In this document: positions 7,728-15,875 of the stretch, piece by piece | How the letters are laid out: every line of letters starts with the position of its first letter | Numbering within the stretch: the first letter of the stretch is position 1 | Source: Paenibacillus daejeonensis DSM 15491 | GTDB taxonomy: Bacteria > Bacillota > Bacilli > Paenibacillales > Paenibacillaceae | DNA: 64,000 nucleotides | Assembly (NCBI RefSeq): GCF_000378385.1 | Contig: NZ_KB899659.1 | Coordinates: 151,418-215,417 of the forward strand | Direction of reading: 5' to 3' | The notes under the pieces: generated by a model | The model's input: only the letters and a program-made list of their open reading frames with translations | What the model was told of the DNA's origin: nothing | Databases searched by the model: none | Position numbers and translations under genes: made by a program

Positions 7728-9005
7728 TTATTCGATCCCCGCTGCTTCGCGGACTAGCAGCGCTTCAAGCTCCTTCCGCTCGGGACCACTGACCTCCATC
7801 ATCCCTGTGAGTACGGCGAGCAGACGTTCCCGGCTGGCTGACTCCAGCAACAGATCGAGCATGTGGGTAAAGGCACGTTTTTGTTCAGGGTTCAAGCGCG
7901 TGAACATCCGGGGCTCGATACGGTACAGCTCCTTGATGACTTGTTCCAGTTCCTCCTTGCGCTGACTGCTTCCAGAAGCCTCATCCAACGCCGGAAAAGC
8001 TTCGGAGGCTGCCAAATCTGCAATGACCGCTTCAGATGAGCTTTTCAAAAACGGCTTGCGCTTGCTATGAATCAATTGGTTGATCCCCTCCAGCAAAAAT
8101 TGAAAGGGCTCGCTCTTGCGACTAAGACCGAAGGAAAGCTCCTGCTGGCCATACTGATCATGACTCATGAAATCAAAATGATCAAACAACCGGCTCCGAA
8201 TATACACGCTGTGGTGGAAAGCATCGCCCTTGTTATTGAAGGTGGTCGGCTGCTTATGTCGCTCGTTACGGGCCGAATCCAGAAAGTACAAGCGTGAATA
8301 TTCATTGTTGATGCGCTCTCGCCATCGGATGAACGTCACGGCAAACTTCGTTCGGGTTGGCTCATGCTCCAATTCAACGCGCGCCCGCTCAGCAATCAAT
8401 TGCTCATAGTTTAACGGCTGTCCGTCCAGGAGAAGTTCGAAGCCACTGGCAGCGTGCAGCTCCAGAAACCAGCCAAACTCGCGAGCGAGATATGCTTCTA
8501 ATTGATTCACGTTCAGTTCCCGGTGCAGGTGTTCAAAGACAACCTCCGTACCCAAGGTCTCAACGCTGACAACCGGTTCGGTCAAGGCATAGGTATCAAT
8601 AGTCTCGGAAGCAATGCGAATGGTATAGCTTTTGTGAGTGAGTCCGTCTGTGTACGTCGTTTTCCATGTCGCTAGGGAAGCGAAGCTGTGGAAGGTCAAA
8701 CGTCCAATCCCATTCTTGCCATGCATTGTCGAACTCATTCTTACTCGACTGCCCGGGTCAATCTGCTTCTCGGATTCATAGAAAATTTTGAACTTGTGCT
8801 CCAGCCCCTGCCTGCGAATCCCATGTCCATTGTCCTGAATAGAAATCCGTTCCAGCCCGCCAAGCTCGTTGCGTTCCATCGTTAATTCCACCCGGCTGGC
8901 ATTGGCGTCGAATCCATTCCAGATGTACTCGGCAATCGCTTGCTGGCTATCGAACTTTTGCAGTGTCCGTTTAATCCCTCTTGGGGTGATTTGTACTTTT
9001 TCCAC
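7728..9005 (-). CDS. Stand-alone GHKL (Hsp90/MutL/MORC-like) ATPase
   Basis: About 425 residues. Bergerat-fold ATP-binding motifs are clear near the N-terminus: IAEYIWNGFDANAS (N-box), DNGHGI (residues 58-63) and GKNGIGRLTF (about 96-105). A transducer-like middle region and a helical, charged C-terminus (about 340-425) follow. No histidine-kinase dimerisation domain, topoisomerase domain or nuclease motif is visible, so it is neither a sensor kinase nor GyrB/MutL. Proteins of this type occur in MORC-like and defence contexts, but the role here is unknown. The GTG at 9005 has better ribosome-site spacing than the GTG at 9014. It is followed on the same strand by the EcsC gene. Confidence 0.8.
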   Translation of the reverse strand: MEKVQITPRGIKRTLQKFDSQQAIAEYIWNGFDANASRVELTMERNELGGLERISIQDNGHGIRRQGLEHKFKIFYESEKQIDPGSRVRMSSTMHGKNGIGRLTFHSFASLATWKTTYTDGLTHKSYTIRIASETIDTYALTEPVVSVETLGTEVVFEHLHRELNVNQLEAYLAREFGWFLELHAASGFELLLDGQPLNYEQLIAERARVELEHEPTRTKFAVTFIRWRERINNEYSRLYFLDSARNERHKQPTTFNNKGDAFHHSVYIRSRLFDHFDFMSHDQYGQQELSFGLSRKSEPFQFLLEGINQLIHSKRKPFLKSSSEAVIADLAASEAFPALDEASGSSQRKEELEQVIKELYRIEPRMFTRLNPEQKRAFTHMLDLLLESASRERLLAVLTGMMEVSGPERKELEALLVREAAGIE

Positions 9006-9130
9006 CGCTCCCACTCCCTCCCTGTTCCATCATTCATCTCGAAAAACTATATTTTAATTTTACCATACTCTCAAACCATAAAAGAAGCCGCAGCCTCCCG
9101 GATTCTGGAGTTGCGGCCAAGAAAAATACG

Positions 9131-10210
9131 TTATTCTGTTGCAGCCAGCGCGTCTGTCATGATCATATGCTCTGCCTTTTCGATTGCATCCTCTGGTGTC
9201 AGATCTGGGTGGTCGATTAGAATGCCATAACGCAAGCCATTTTCATCCCAGCTGATATGCCGAATCATCTCCATATACTGAGCATCAACTCCGCGAACCG
9301 TCATATTACCGTTCAGCTCAGCACCCTCAGGCGTCTCGAACACGGTGAGCGTCATCATCGGAACCCCATCCTCCAAGTAAGGGATGTTAATTTCCGTCCG
9401 GGACAACTCCCCTTCAAAGACATACCATTCCGCTTCTTGCTCCGCCTGCGCGGCATCGAAGATCAGGAATGGCTGTCCCAATGCTTCAGCAGCTTCTTGT
9501 ACGGTTCCGCTATAGGTCGGGAATTGATCTTCCAGGGCAACAATTTCGACGCCCTCCGGCAAATCAAGGGAAAACACATCATCACTAAAGTCGGGATTAA
9601 AGGTCAGTTCCGAGTAGGTTGTCTCGGAGCGAAAATCTCCGGTTGAAGAGATCGCTTTGACGATGAACCACGTTTCTTGGTCAACCCAGAATTCCATATC
9701 TCCGAATAAAGAATCGTTTTTGTCTGCTGTTACCTTCAAATGATAGGCCTTGCCACCAAGTATGTCTTCTTCTCCAGCCACCTCATACGAATGAGTATCC
9801 TTGATTCGCTCCAATATGCCCGTCAGCATTTCTTTTTGGGTCTGGTTGCCAACCTCCTCCATACCGGCCAAATCAATCGACTGCGCCGTGTCGGCTCCCT
9901 CTTCATAGAGCAGGACCCGATCACTTTCACGAACTGAGTAGTGGACCTGATCGTCATTCATATGATCGGTCATTACGATCTTGCGTTGTCCTCCAAACTC
10001 TACATACTCTTCGAAGGTCGAATGCTCGGTTAATTCATCATTCAGATAGACTTTCATCTCTCCCTTGCCCTGATAGCTTGTCGTTTGATCCTCCGACTGC
10101 ATGACATGGCTGATGATTTCTTCGGAGGAGGCTGTCAGGCTATTGCTGCACCCCGTAAGTAAAGTCGCAACTGCCAACGGGACGATGAACAAATGATTGA
10201 TTTTTAACAT
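9131..10210 (-). CDS. Secreted lipoprotein with LolA-like domain and C-terminal DUF4367-like region
   Basis: About 359 residues. Signal peptide with lipobox LLTGC at residues 16-20, then a region of about 200 residues with the alternating-strand pattern of outer-membrane-lipoprotein-carrier-like (LolA/DUF6612-type) domains of Gram-positives (SYQGKGEMKVYLN, MEFWVDQETWFIVKA). The C-terminal part (about 240-359) contains FLIFDAAQAEQ and RYGILIDHP, resembling DUF4367. Such proteins often accompany sensor kinases or sigma factors. The ATG at 10210 has GGAAGAG upstream and overlaps the kinase stop by seven bases, so the two are translationally coupled. It may act as an accessory sensor or effector of the two-component system. 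Confidence 0.75.
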   Translation of the reverse strand: MLKINHLFIVPLAVATLLTGCSNSLTASSEEIISHVMQSEDQTTSYQGKGEMKVYLNDELTEHSTFEEYVEFGGQRKIVMTDHMNDDQVHYSVRESDRVLLYEEGADTAQSIDLAGMEEVGNQTQKEMLTGILERIKDTHSYEVAGEEDILGGKAYHLKVTADKNDSLFGDMEFWVDQETWFIVKAISSTGDFRSETTYSELTFNPDFSDDVFSLDLPEGVEIVALEDQFPTYSGTVQEAAEALGQPFLIFDAAQAEQEAEWYVFEGELSRTEINIPYLEDGVPMMTLTVFETPEGAELNGNMTVRGVDAQYMEMIRHISWDENGLRYGILIDHPDLTPEDAIEKAEHMIMTDALAATE

Positions 10211-11676
10211 GAGAATCTCTTCCTTTCCGGGATCCGGCACACAATAAGCGTACCGTAGTTTTCTATTGACCATAATCGGATGGCTCCGCCATGAAGCTCG
10301 ACAAGTAATTTGGCTATACTCAGTCCAAGACCCGAGCTTCCGCCAGCTGTACGGGACGCTTCACCTTGAATGAAAGGCTCGAATATGGCATCGTGTAGGT
10401 CTTCAGGAATGCTCTCTCCATCGTTCTGGACGAGCAGTAGGGTATCGTTCTCGCGCCATGCCTCCAGTTCCTCAAGCAGGACTGTCCACACGTCAGGTGG
10501 GAGCGGTTGTCCGCTGCTGATAGCAGCCATCAGGATCTGGCCACCAGCAGGCGTATGCCGGATGGCATTGCTGACAAGATTGTCCGCGATGCGGATCATT
10601 TGCTTGACATCCACATCGTAGCTGCCGGTGATCTGCTGAAGGGTGACCAGTCGAACGCCTTTTTGGGCAGATGGTTCATCGTACCCTGAGAGCAGCATCT
10701 CGAACAGCTCCTCTCCTTCGACCTCAACCTGGTGAAGTCGGTTACTCGAAGCTTGCAGTGAGGCATACATCGATAGATCGTCAATCAGCTGCTGCATATA
10801 GTGAAGCTTGTCATTCAGGATGGCCTGATACTCTTTCTTCTCTTGCTCCGCGATCACCTTATCTCCCAGTAGCTCCTCGGTATACGCCCGAATGACGGTG
10901 AGCGGCGTCTTCAGATCATGAGAAAGGGCAGCCAACATCGTTTCTTTTTCTTTCTGCTGCGTTGCAATAGCCAACTGGGAACGTTCAATTTTATCCTTCA
11001 TGTCTACGAAATGGAGCTGCAGCGCACCAATCTCATCCTTGGCAGGAGTTATCGGCTCTACCCTCCGCCCGTCCGCAAACGCGCTCATCTGCTTCTGCAA
11101 ACGCAAGAGCGGCCGGTTTAGCTTGCGATGCAGCAGGTAGACGGCACCTGCGTAGAGCAGAAGAAGGAAGGCCCCCAGGGCACTGCCGATGACAACCGTA
11201 TGATTCTGTACACCGCGCAGCCATGCATCCCTGCGGATTGTTATTTCATAGAAGCCCGCCAGCTGCCCATTCTCTGACACCACGGGCTGCTTCATTGTGT
11301 ACGTCGTCAGATTTTTTTGCAGCTCGCTTACTTGACGATACAGTTGATTCACATTGACTCTGGTCCATCGGACCGTCGTAGAATCCTCTAGCGAGGAGAA
11401 CAGAAGAATGCCGTCGTAACGATACAACCGAATCCAGGTAGAGTCGTCACTCAGCTCCCGGACAGCGTCATAGTTACCCTGAGACTGAAGGGTGTACAAG
11501 GAAGCATCATTTAACACCGATTCCAATGGATTAATCGTCTGCATGGCCTCCATATACTCCATGAGATCTTGTTCTCTGTCGTAGGCAGTCAACAAGCTAT
11601 AGAGCAGGTAGAGCGCAAGCAGAGGAAGCACCATCACCACGATGTAACTGATCATCAGCCAGTGCCGGATTTTCAT
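10204..11676 (-). CDS. Membrane sensor histidine kinase of an OmpR-type two-component system
   Basis: About 490 residues. Topology: TM1 at residues 8-28, an extracytoplasmic sensor of about 130 residues, TM2 near 160-183 (VVIGSALGAFLLLLYAGAVYLL is the hydrophobic stretch), HAMP linker, then HisKA with the phospho-acceptor in ALSHDLKTPLT. The ATPase domain follows, with its N-box (DNLVSNAIRHTP), a D-containing G1 region and GLGLSIAKLL. The start at 11676 overlaps the regulator stop in an ATGA arrangement. The ligand is unknown. The gene order regulator, kinase, lipoprotein suggests a single signalling operon, possibly cell-envelope stress, though nothing in the sequence proves the signal. Confidence 0.9.
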   Translation of the reverse strand: MKIRHWLMISYIVVMVLPLLALYLLYSLLTAYDREQDLMEYMEAMQTINPLESVLNDASLYTLQSQGNYDAVRELSDDSTWIRLYRYDGILLFSSLEDSTTVRWTRVNVNQLYRQVSELQKNLTTYTMKQPVVSENGQLAGFYEITIRRDAWLRGVQNHTVVIGSALGAFLLLLYAGAVYLLHRKLNRPLLRLQKQMSAFADGRRVEPITPAKDEIGALQLHFVDMKDKIERSQLAIATQQKEKETMLAALSHDLKTPLTVIRAYTEELLGDKVIAEQEKKEYQAILNDKLHYMQQLIDDLSMYASLQASSNRLHQVEVEGEELFEMLLSGYDEPSAQKGVRLVTLQQITGSYDVDVKQMIRIADNLVSNAIRHTPAGGQILMAAISSGQPLPPDVWTVLLEELEAWRENDTLLLVQNDGESIPEDLHDAIFEPFIQGEASRTAGGSSGLGLSIAKLLVELHGGAIRLWSIENYGTLIVCRIPERKRFSC

Positions 11677-12380
11677 AGGATTTCTCCTATGAATCGGTAG
11701 CCCTCTCCCCACACCGTTTGAATGTAGGTTGCTGAACGAGTGCTATCCTTGAGCTTGGCCCTCAGACTCTTGATATGAACCGTTACCGTGGCGCTGCCAT
11801 ACTCATCCGTTTGCTGCCACACCTGCTCATAGAGTGCAGCTTTGGAGAATACCTCGAATGGATGCTTGGCCATTAGACTGAGCAGATCCCATTCCTTGGG
11901 GGTCAGCTGCAGCAGATCCCCAGCTAGCGAGACGCTCTTGGTTGCATAATCGATGCTTAAGCCGTGAGCATAGTGAGTTGGCTCAAGCGTGTGCGGATCC
12001 AGCCGGTACCGCCGGTATCTCCGCAGCTGAGAAGCGATGCGGGCGCTAAGCTCATCCAGGCTGAAGGGCTTGGTCACATAATCGTCAGCCCCGAGCTCAA
12101 GACCTTTGATTTTGCTGGCATCCTCCGACCTGGCACTCAGAATGACAAGCGGGACGTCCGACGCCTTGCGGATCGTCTTGCACAAGGTGAAGCCATCCAT
12201 CTCGGGCAGCATGAGATCTATAAGAACGAGATCATACTCAGCCAGCTTGAAGTCTTCCCAGCCTTCGCGACCTGTCGAAGCCCATGCCACCCCGTATCCC
12301 TCTTTGCGCAGATGATCACATACGATCCGGGCGATCTCTCGGTCATCCTCCACCAGTAACAATTGTGCTCGCTCGCTCAT
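11673..12380 (-). CDS. OmpR/PhoB-family response regulator
   Basis: About 235 residues. Receiver domain at residues 6-118 with acidic pocket (VEDD), phospho-acceptor Asp in LVLIDLMLPEMDG and conserved Lys in DYVTKPF. A C-terminal winged helix (about 135-230) shows LTPKEWDLLSLMAKHP and RAKLKD...VWGEGYRF. It is a transcription factor for the linked kinase. ATG 12380 is chosen because the GTG at 12401 precedes the GGAGG site. Its stop codon overlaps the kinase start. The target promoter is not identifiable here. Confidence 0.9.
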   Translation of the reverse strand: MSERAQLLLVEDDREIARIVCDHLRKEGYGVAWASTGREGWEDFKLAEYDLVLIDLMLPEMDGFTLCKTIRKASDVPLVILSARSEDASKIKGLELGADDYVTKPFSLDELSARIASQLRRYRRYRLDPHTLEPTHYAHGLSIDYATKSVSLAGDLLQLTPKEWDLLSLMAKHPFEVFSKAALYEQVWQQTDEYGSATVTVHIKSLRAKLKDSTRSATYIQTVWGEGYRFIGEIL

Positions 12381-12477
12381 ATCCCTTATCGCTCCTCCCA
12401 CGTTCTATTCTAGTTGGTATGGCCTGCCTTGGCCGAAACTTAATAAACACTTTATAAGTACTAAATACTCATAGTAA

Positions 12478-12510
12478 CAAAAAAAGGCACCCTCCTGCAT
12501 AGAGGGTGCC
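12478..12510 (-). terminator. Terminator after the FMN reductase gene
   Basis: On the minus strand: GGCACCCTC paired with GAGGGTGCC (12502-12510 with 12486-12494) followed by seven T. It lies about 37 bases after the reductase stop. Confidence 0.9.
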
Positions 12511-12547
12511 CAGCTTATAGACAATCCTATAAAAACACGCGTTTCAT

Positions 12548-13099
12548 TTACTTGCGAAGTGGCTTTAGCGCGCCGCTCCATGCCACGACCTGGTCCAGCA
12601 TCAGATTGATATTCGTCAGATGCAGCTCAGCAGGCTTGAATACGGTGAAATTCTCAAAATCGGTAAACAGCGATAAGGTCGGATGCGTCTTCACATCGGC
12701 AATAAGAAGCTCGCCCATGATTCCGCGCAGATGCTCAGCCGCCCGCGCACCACCGGTACTTCCATAGCTGACAATGCCGGCTGCTTTGTTGTTCCAAGGC
12801 TCACGGACATAATCCAGTGCATTCTTGAGCGCACCAGTGATACTGTGATTGTACTCTGCAACGATAAATACGAAGCCATCCAAACCGTTAATTTTGTCAT
12901 TCCAGGCCGCAATGCCAGGCTCTTGGCCTGTACCTTCGCCTAACAGTGGCAGCTTATATTCTGCGATATCTACAATCTCATAGGCAGCATCTCCGCGTTG
13001 GTCAGCAATGCCTTTCACCCATTCTCCTACTTGTGGGCTGACGCGGCCTTGGCGTGTACTGCCCAGGACGATACCGATGTTCAATTTTTGATCCGTCAT
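12548..13099 (-). CDS. NADPH-dependent FMN reductase (flavodoxin-like quinone/azo reductase family)
   Basis: 183 residues, typical of the family. The FMN phosphate-binding loop GSTRQGRVSP follows the first strand (residues 13-22), and VAEYNHSITGALKNALDY and YGSTGGARAAEHLR supply the other flavin contacts. These enzymes reduce FMN, quinones, azo dyes or chromate with NAD(P)H in the cytoplasm, and the physiological acceptor cannot be told from sequence. ATG 13099 follows GGGAGGAGC. The gene is a single transcription unit ended by a strong terminator. Confidence 0.9.
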   Translation of the reverse strand: MTDQKLNIGIVLGSTRQGRVSPQVGEWVKGIADQRGDAAYEIVDIAEYKLPLLGEGTGQEPGIAAWNDKINGLDGFVFIVAEYNHSITGALKNALDYVREPWNNKAAGIVSYGSTGGARAAEHLRGIMGELLIADVKTHPTLSLFTDFENFTVFKPAELHLTNINLMLDQVVAWSGALKPLRK

Positions 13100-13237
13100 T
13101 TCATGCTCCTCCCTTTCATTCCACTCTGATGATAGGTGTGCATAGCCATAGGTTTTTCCAATCTATGGTTAGTATAACGTTCCCGTCTTCACATGAAAAG
13201 TAGGCACATTTATAGACCTTAGTATACTCTGTGATAC

Positions 13238-13600
13238 TTAGACTGGAATGCGGTAACAGGCAACAGAGCTGACTTGCGTTCCTTTTGCTGAAGCAAACTC
13301 GTAATGATCGCTGAAGGCAACCGTGCCGCCATCGCTGGTCGTCCACGTTCCACTCGCAGCTCCAATTTTACCATGGGAAATGGCATGCTCAATTGCAATC
13401 TGCTCAACGCCTGCGACCGCTGCTGCTCCAGCTTGTCCGTTATTGGACGAGTGATCGCCAACTAACTGGATGGTGGCTTGCTCCGTGAGCCATTGCTCTA
13501 ACTTTTCCTTATCACCGAGAATGAGAGCGATGGCTAGCTCCTCCACCAGCTGATTTTTGGGTGAATTACCGCACATGCCGCTGCGTTTAATTGTTGTCAT
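13238..13600 (-). CDS. NTF2/SnoaL-like small protein
   Basis: 120 residues with the alpha-beta cone pattern of SnoaL/NTF2-like proteins: an N-terminal helix (NQLVEELAIALILGD), WLTEQATIQLVGD, then strands GAASGTWTTSDG and FSDHYEFASAKG. Members range from isomerases and hydrolases to binding proteins without catalysis; nothing allows a specific assignment. The start ATG is preceded by ATAGGAGGC with good spacing. It stands between the CPBP protease and the FMN reductase on the same strand. Confidence 0.65.
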   Translation of the reverse strand: MTTIKRSGMCGNSPKNQLVEELAIALILGDKEKLEQWLTEQATIQLVGDHSSNNGQAGAAAVAGVEQIAIEHAISHGKIGAASGTWTTSDGGTVAFSDHYEFASAKGTQVSSVACYRIPV

Positions 13601-13633
13601 GTCTGTGCCTCCTATGTACTTAACGTGTGTTCA

Positions 13634-14371
13634 TTATAACAATCCTGAAGCAAGGAAGAAAATCGCCAATCCGTGCGTAAGCGTAGACGCGAGCACCCCA
13701 TGCTTGATCCGAACCCAGGCGCATACCAGCCCTTCGTATAAAGTAAACAGAAGCACAGCAAATCCCAAATCCGTTACTGTCGAAGCTAAGAAGATGTGAC
13801 CTGCGGCAAACAGGAGTCCCGATAGCAAGGCAGCACGCCAGGGGGTTGTCAGCGTTTCATAGTACCCTTGCAAATAACCTCGAAATAAGACCTCCTCCAT
13901 TAGATTGCCTGCTAATGCCATGAACAGTAGCGATGCCAAAAGAGCTGTCGGCACGGATCCCCCGCGTAATGCCAGATCTGTCATGCCGTACAACACGGTA
14001 AACGGCGCTAGCACGAGGACTGCCCCAGCCAGCCCCATAAATAGAGAACGCCATTTGTTCGGACCGATCCACAGTATGTACTGTCTCATGGCTATATTCT
14101 TGTACACAAGGAATGCAGTTAACAGCAATGATACTAATCCTAGTGTTAGTAAAAGCCAACCATCCTCAGCAAAACGGACCCATAGCATATGTTCTGTTGT
14201 GCCGAAACGCCAATATCCCATGGGGGTCATCGCATCACGGACAAGAATAAATCCGAAAATCAGCAAGAAGATCCGGGAAGTCATTGATTTGCGCGGGAGC
14301 AATAAATAAGTAACGGTGAGCAACAGTATACCAGGGGTTATGCGCCAACAATACTCGATAAAGGTATCCAC
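13634..14371 (-). CDS. CPBP-family intramembrane metalloprotease (CAAX protease/bacteriocin-processing type)
   Basis: 245 residues with about eight membrane segments. The three signature motifs are present: EEVLFRGYLQ (the EExxxR glutamates), FAAGHIF (His) and LTHGLAIFF (His) near the C-terminus. Members cleave substrates inside the membrane or contribute to bacteriocin self-immunity. The GTG start overlaps the TetR stop by one base (TAGTG), so the two genes are translationally coupled and the protease is probably under control of that repressor. The much longer open frame upstream (to 14605) runs through the TetR gene and is rejected. Confidence 0.85.
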   Translation of the reverse strand: MDTFIEYCWRITPGILLLTVTYLLLPRKSMTSRIFLLIFGFILVRDAMTPMGYWRFGTTEHMLWVRFAEDGWLLLTLGLVSLLLTAFLVYKNIAMRQYILWIGPNKWRSLFMGLAGAVLVLAPFTVLYGMTDLALRGGSVPTALLASLLFMALAGNLMEEVLFRGYLQGYYETLTTPWRAALLSGLLFAAGHIFLASTVTDLGFAVLLFTLYEGLVCAWVRIKHGVLASTLTHGLAIFFLASGLL

Positions 14372-14997
14372 TATTCCGCCCCCTGCCCGCTTGATACAAG
14401 TGATCTTAATATTTGATTGGTGACTTGTTGCTTTAGATGATCTACATCGTCTGAGCCAAACGAAAGAGGCTGTTTCAATCGCACCAGGTCGGGATGACTC
14501 AGCATGGGGAATAGGCAGATAATCTGAATAATAGCCAGTGATACGAATAAACGGGGCTCCGTCTCCTGATGAAATTGGCCTCGCGCCATCCCCTCCTCGA
14601 TCCAACCGACCATCACGGACTGAATACTGTTGTCGATTCGATCATAAATCTGATGAAGCGTCTTCCATCCGCTCACCATCTCCCACTGCATAAGAGCAAT
14701 ATAGTCCGGATGAGCCAGGCAATAGTCAAAATAAGCCCCCACAGCCGCCCTCACTTGCATCTCAGGATCACCTCCGTTGATGTTGCTCATCTGATGGAAC
14801 ATATGATTCATCTGATCCTCAAGTACGTGCTCATATAACCGATGCTTGTCACCATAGTAGTGATAGATCATACGTTTGTTCAAACCACTCTCATTGGCAA
14901 TATCATCTACCCTTGCCCCCGCCAGACCGTGTGCAGCAAAATGCTTAGCCGCAGCTAGTGTGATTTGCTTTTGTGCATGAACAGGGTCTCGTTTCAT
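14371..14997 (-). CDS. TetR/AcrR-family transcriptional regulator
   Basis: About 208 residues. The N-terminal helix-turn-helix (residues 10-50) has the family signature AAKHFAAHGLAGARVDDIA followed by SGLNKRMIYHYYGDK. The C-terminal ligand-binding helices include PDYIALMQWE, and FVSLAIIQIICLFPM is typical of this family's effector domain. ATG 14997 lies after GAGGAGGTG; the GTG at 15006 overlaps the site. A palindrome just upstream (15018-15035) is a likely autoregulatory operator. The regulator and the protease form an operon, so the ligand may relate to membrane or peptide stress (inference). Confidence 0.9.
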   Translation of the reverse strand: MKRDPVHAQKQITLAAAKHFAAHGLAGARVDDIANESGLNKRMIYHYYGDKHRLYEHVLEDQMNHMFHQMSNINGGDPEMQVRAAVGAYFDYCLAHPDYIALMQWEMVSGWKTLHQIYDRIDNSIQSVMVGWIEEGMARGQFHQETEPRLFVSLAIIQIICLFPMLSHPDLVRLKQPLSFGSDDVDHLKQQVTNQILRSLVSSGQGAE

Positions 14998-15017
14998 CAA
15001 AAACACCTCCTCACAAG

Positions 15018-15035
15018 TAACTAACTAGATAGTTA
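15018..15035 (-). promoter_or_regulatory. Putative TetR operator
   Basis: Interrupted palindrome with arms TAACTA and TAGTTA separated by six bases, 20 bases upstream of the tetR start codon and close to the expected promoter. Size and position fit autoregulation. Confidence 0.55.
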
Positions 15036-15124
15036 TTTTAGTGTAGCAGATAAGGAAAAGGTTGGCAACTCATAAAATCATCATCCGCCAATATATTGTA
15101 AAAAAAGATAAAGGTGGCTTTTGC

Positions 15125-15438
15125 ATGTACAGTTATGGTTATCCGGCTTATCCTCCCGTCTATTGGAGGTCAGATCTGGCCTCTGCTTGGCCGTTGTCGG
15201 TCGTTGCGCTTAATCAGCATTCCTCACCTCCATCAACCCTTATTGGTCCGTAGAGTTTTGGAAAGCTATGTTATATGAGCACCTGGAGCTCTTAGCAACC
15301 GCAGTAGCTGCAAGGCTGGCTGGAAATTATGAAGAAAACATTGCGCTTGCTGATCCGATCGAACAACAGGCACTCGGCATGGCCGACGAAATGACAAAAG
15401 GCATCGTGCAGCAATTTCCAAACTTATTCATTGCCTGA
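15125..15438 (+). pseudogene. Decayed gene of a Paenibacillus-type conserved hypothetical (often misnamed acetylglutamate kinase)
   Basis: An ATG with AAAGGTGG upstream starts MYSYGYPAYPPVYWRSDL, which resembles the N-terminus of a conserved ~150-residue four-helix protein family of Paenibacillus. After about 20 codons the similarity stops. It resumes in another frame with AFLTSINPYWSVEFWKAML and runs to QQFPNLFIA before a stop, matching the usual C-terminus. The middle (about 90-100 residues) is missing, so an internal deletion plus frameshift has inactivated it. The family comparison is from memory; the frame jump and missing middle would be shown by alignment. A terminator-like hairpin follows at 15453-15500. 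Confidence 0.6.
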
Positions 15439-15452
15439 TAGGATGAACTGTG

Positions 15453-15500
15453 AGCCGCCGACATGCAGCAGTAGCTGGTACCGGCGGCTGATCGATTTTT
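15453..15500 (+). terminator. Terminator-like hairpin after the decayed gene
   Basis: AGCCGCCG (15453-15460) pairs with CGGCGGCT (15482-15489) and is followed by GATCG and six T. It is the expected relic terminator of the deleted gene. Confidence 0.55.
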
Positions 15501-15511
15501 TCAAGAAACCT

Positions 15512-15727
15512 CTATGGGGCGGTTGTGGGTATGACTATGTTCACACTGCGGCTCTCCTCCCATCACTTAACCTCCAGACCAAATGCAGCGGTGACGGTTC
15601 GGATCGGCATAAAGGTCAAGCCATTGTGTAAAATGGGTTGGTACACGGCATCCGCACGTTTTCCGTCAATCCACAGCTGGACATAGTTATTCTTGTTGGC
15701 TGTGACATTCTCCGGTTTGGTGCGGTT
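15512..15727 (-). pseudogene. Remnant of a copper-amine-oxidase-like (stalk) domain protein
   Basis: The minus strand encodes NNYVQLWIDGKRADAVYQP, then GLTFMPIRTVTAAFGLEVK, which is the conserved N-terminal copper amine oxidase domain found in many Paenibacillus secreted proteins. A TGA at 15563-15565 interrupts it, after which the same frame continues with WEESRSVNIVIP, the normal end of the domain. There is no plausible start or signal peptide; the frame upstream runs into the transaldolase terminator. It is therefore a fragment with an in-frame stop. An intact gene with the same domain lies at 19597-20475. Confidence 0.6.
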
Positions 15728-15775
15728 CAATACACTCTTCGTTGCGGAATGCCAGCTAACGGGCTCCTTCTCAAG

Positions 15776-15810
15776 AAAAAAAGAGCGTCGGCACCTTATG
15801 TGCCAACGCC
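15776..15810 (-). terminator. Terminator after the zwf-transaldolase unit
   Basis: Minus-strand hairpin GCGTTGGCAC with GTGCCGACGC (one G-U pair) followed by a T-rich run at 15776-15785. About 65 bases downstream of the transaldolase stop. Confidence 0.85.
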
Positions 15811-15875
15811 AAAGTGGTCTTGCAGCCATTGCAAAGCAAACTTAGTAACAGACGACGTAACAGACGACGAAAATC

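Noticed and set aside
14371-14605. N-terminal extension of the CPBP protease
   Set aside because: It lies wholly within the TetR gene in another frame; the TAGTG junction gives the proper start.
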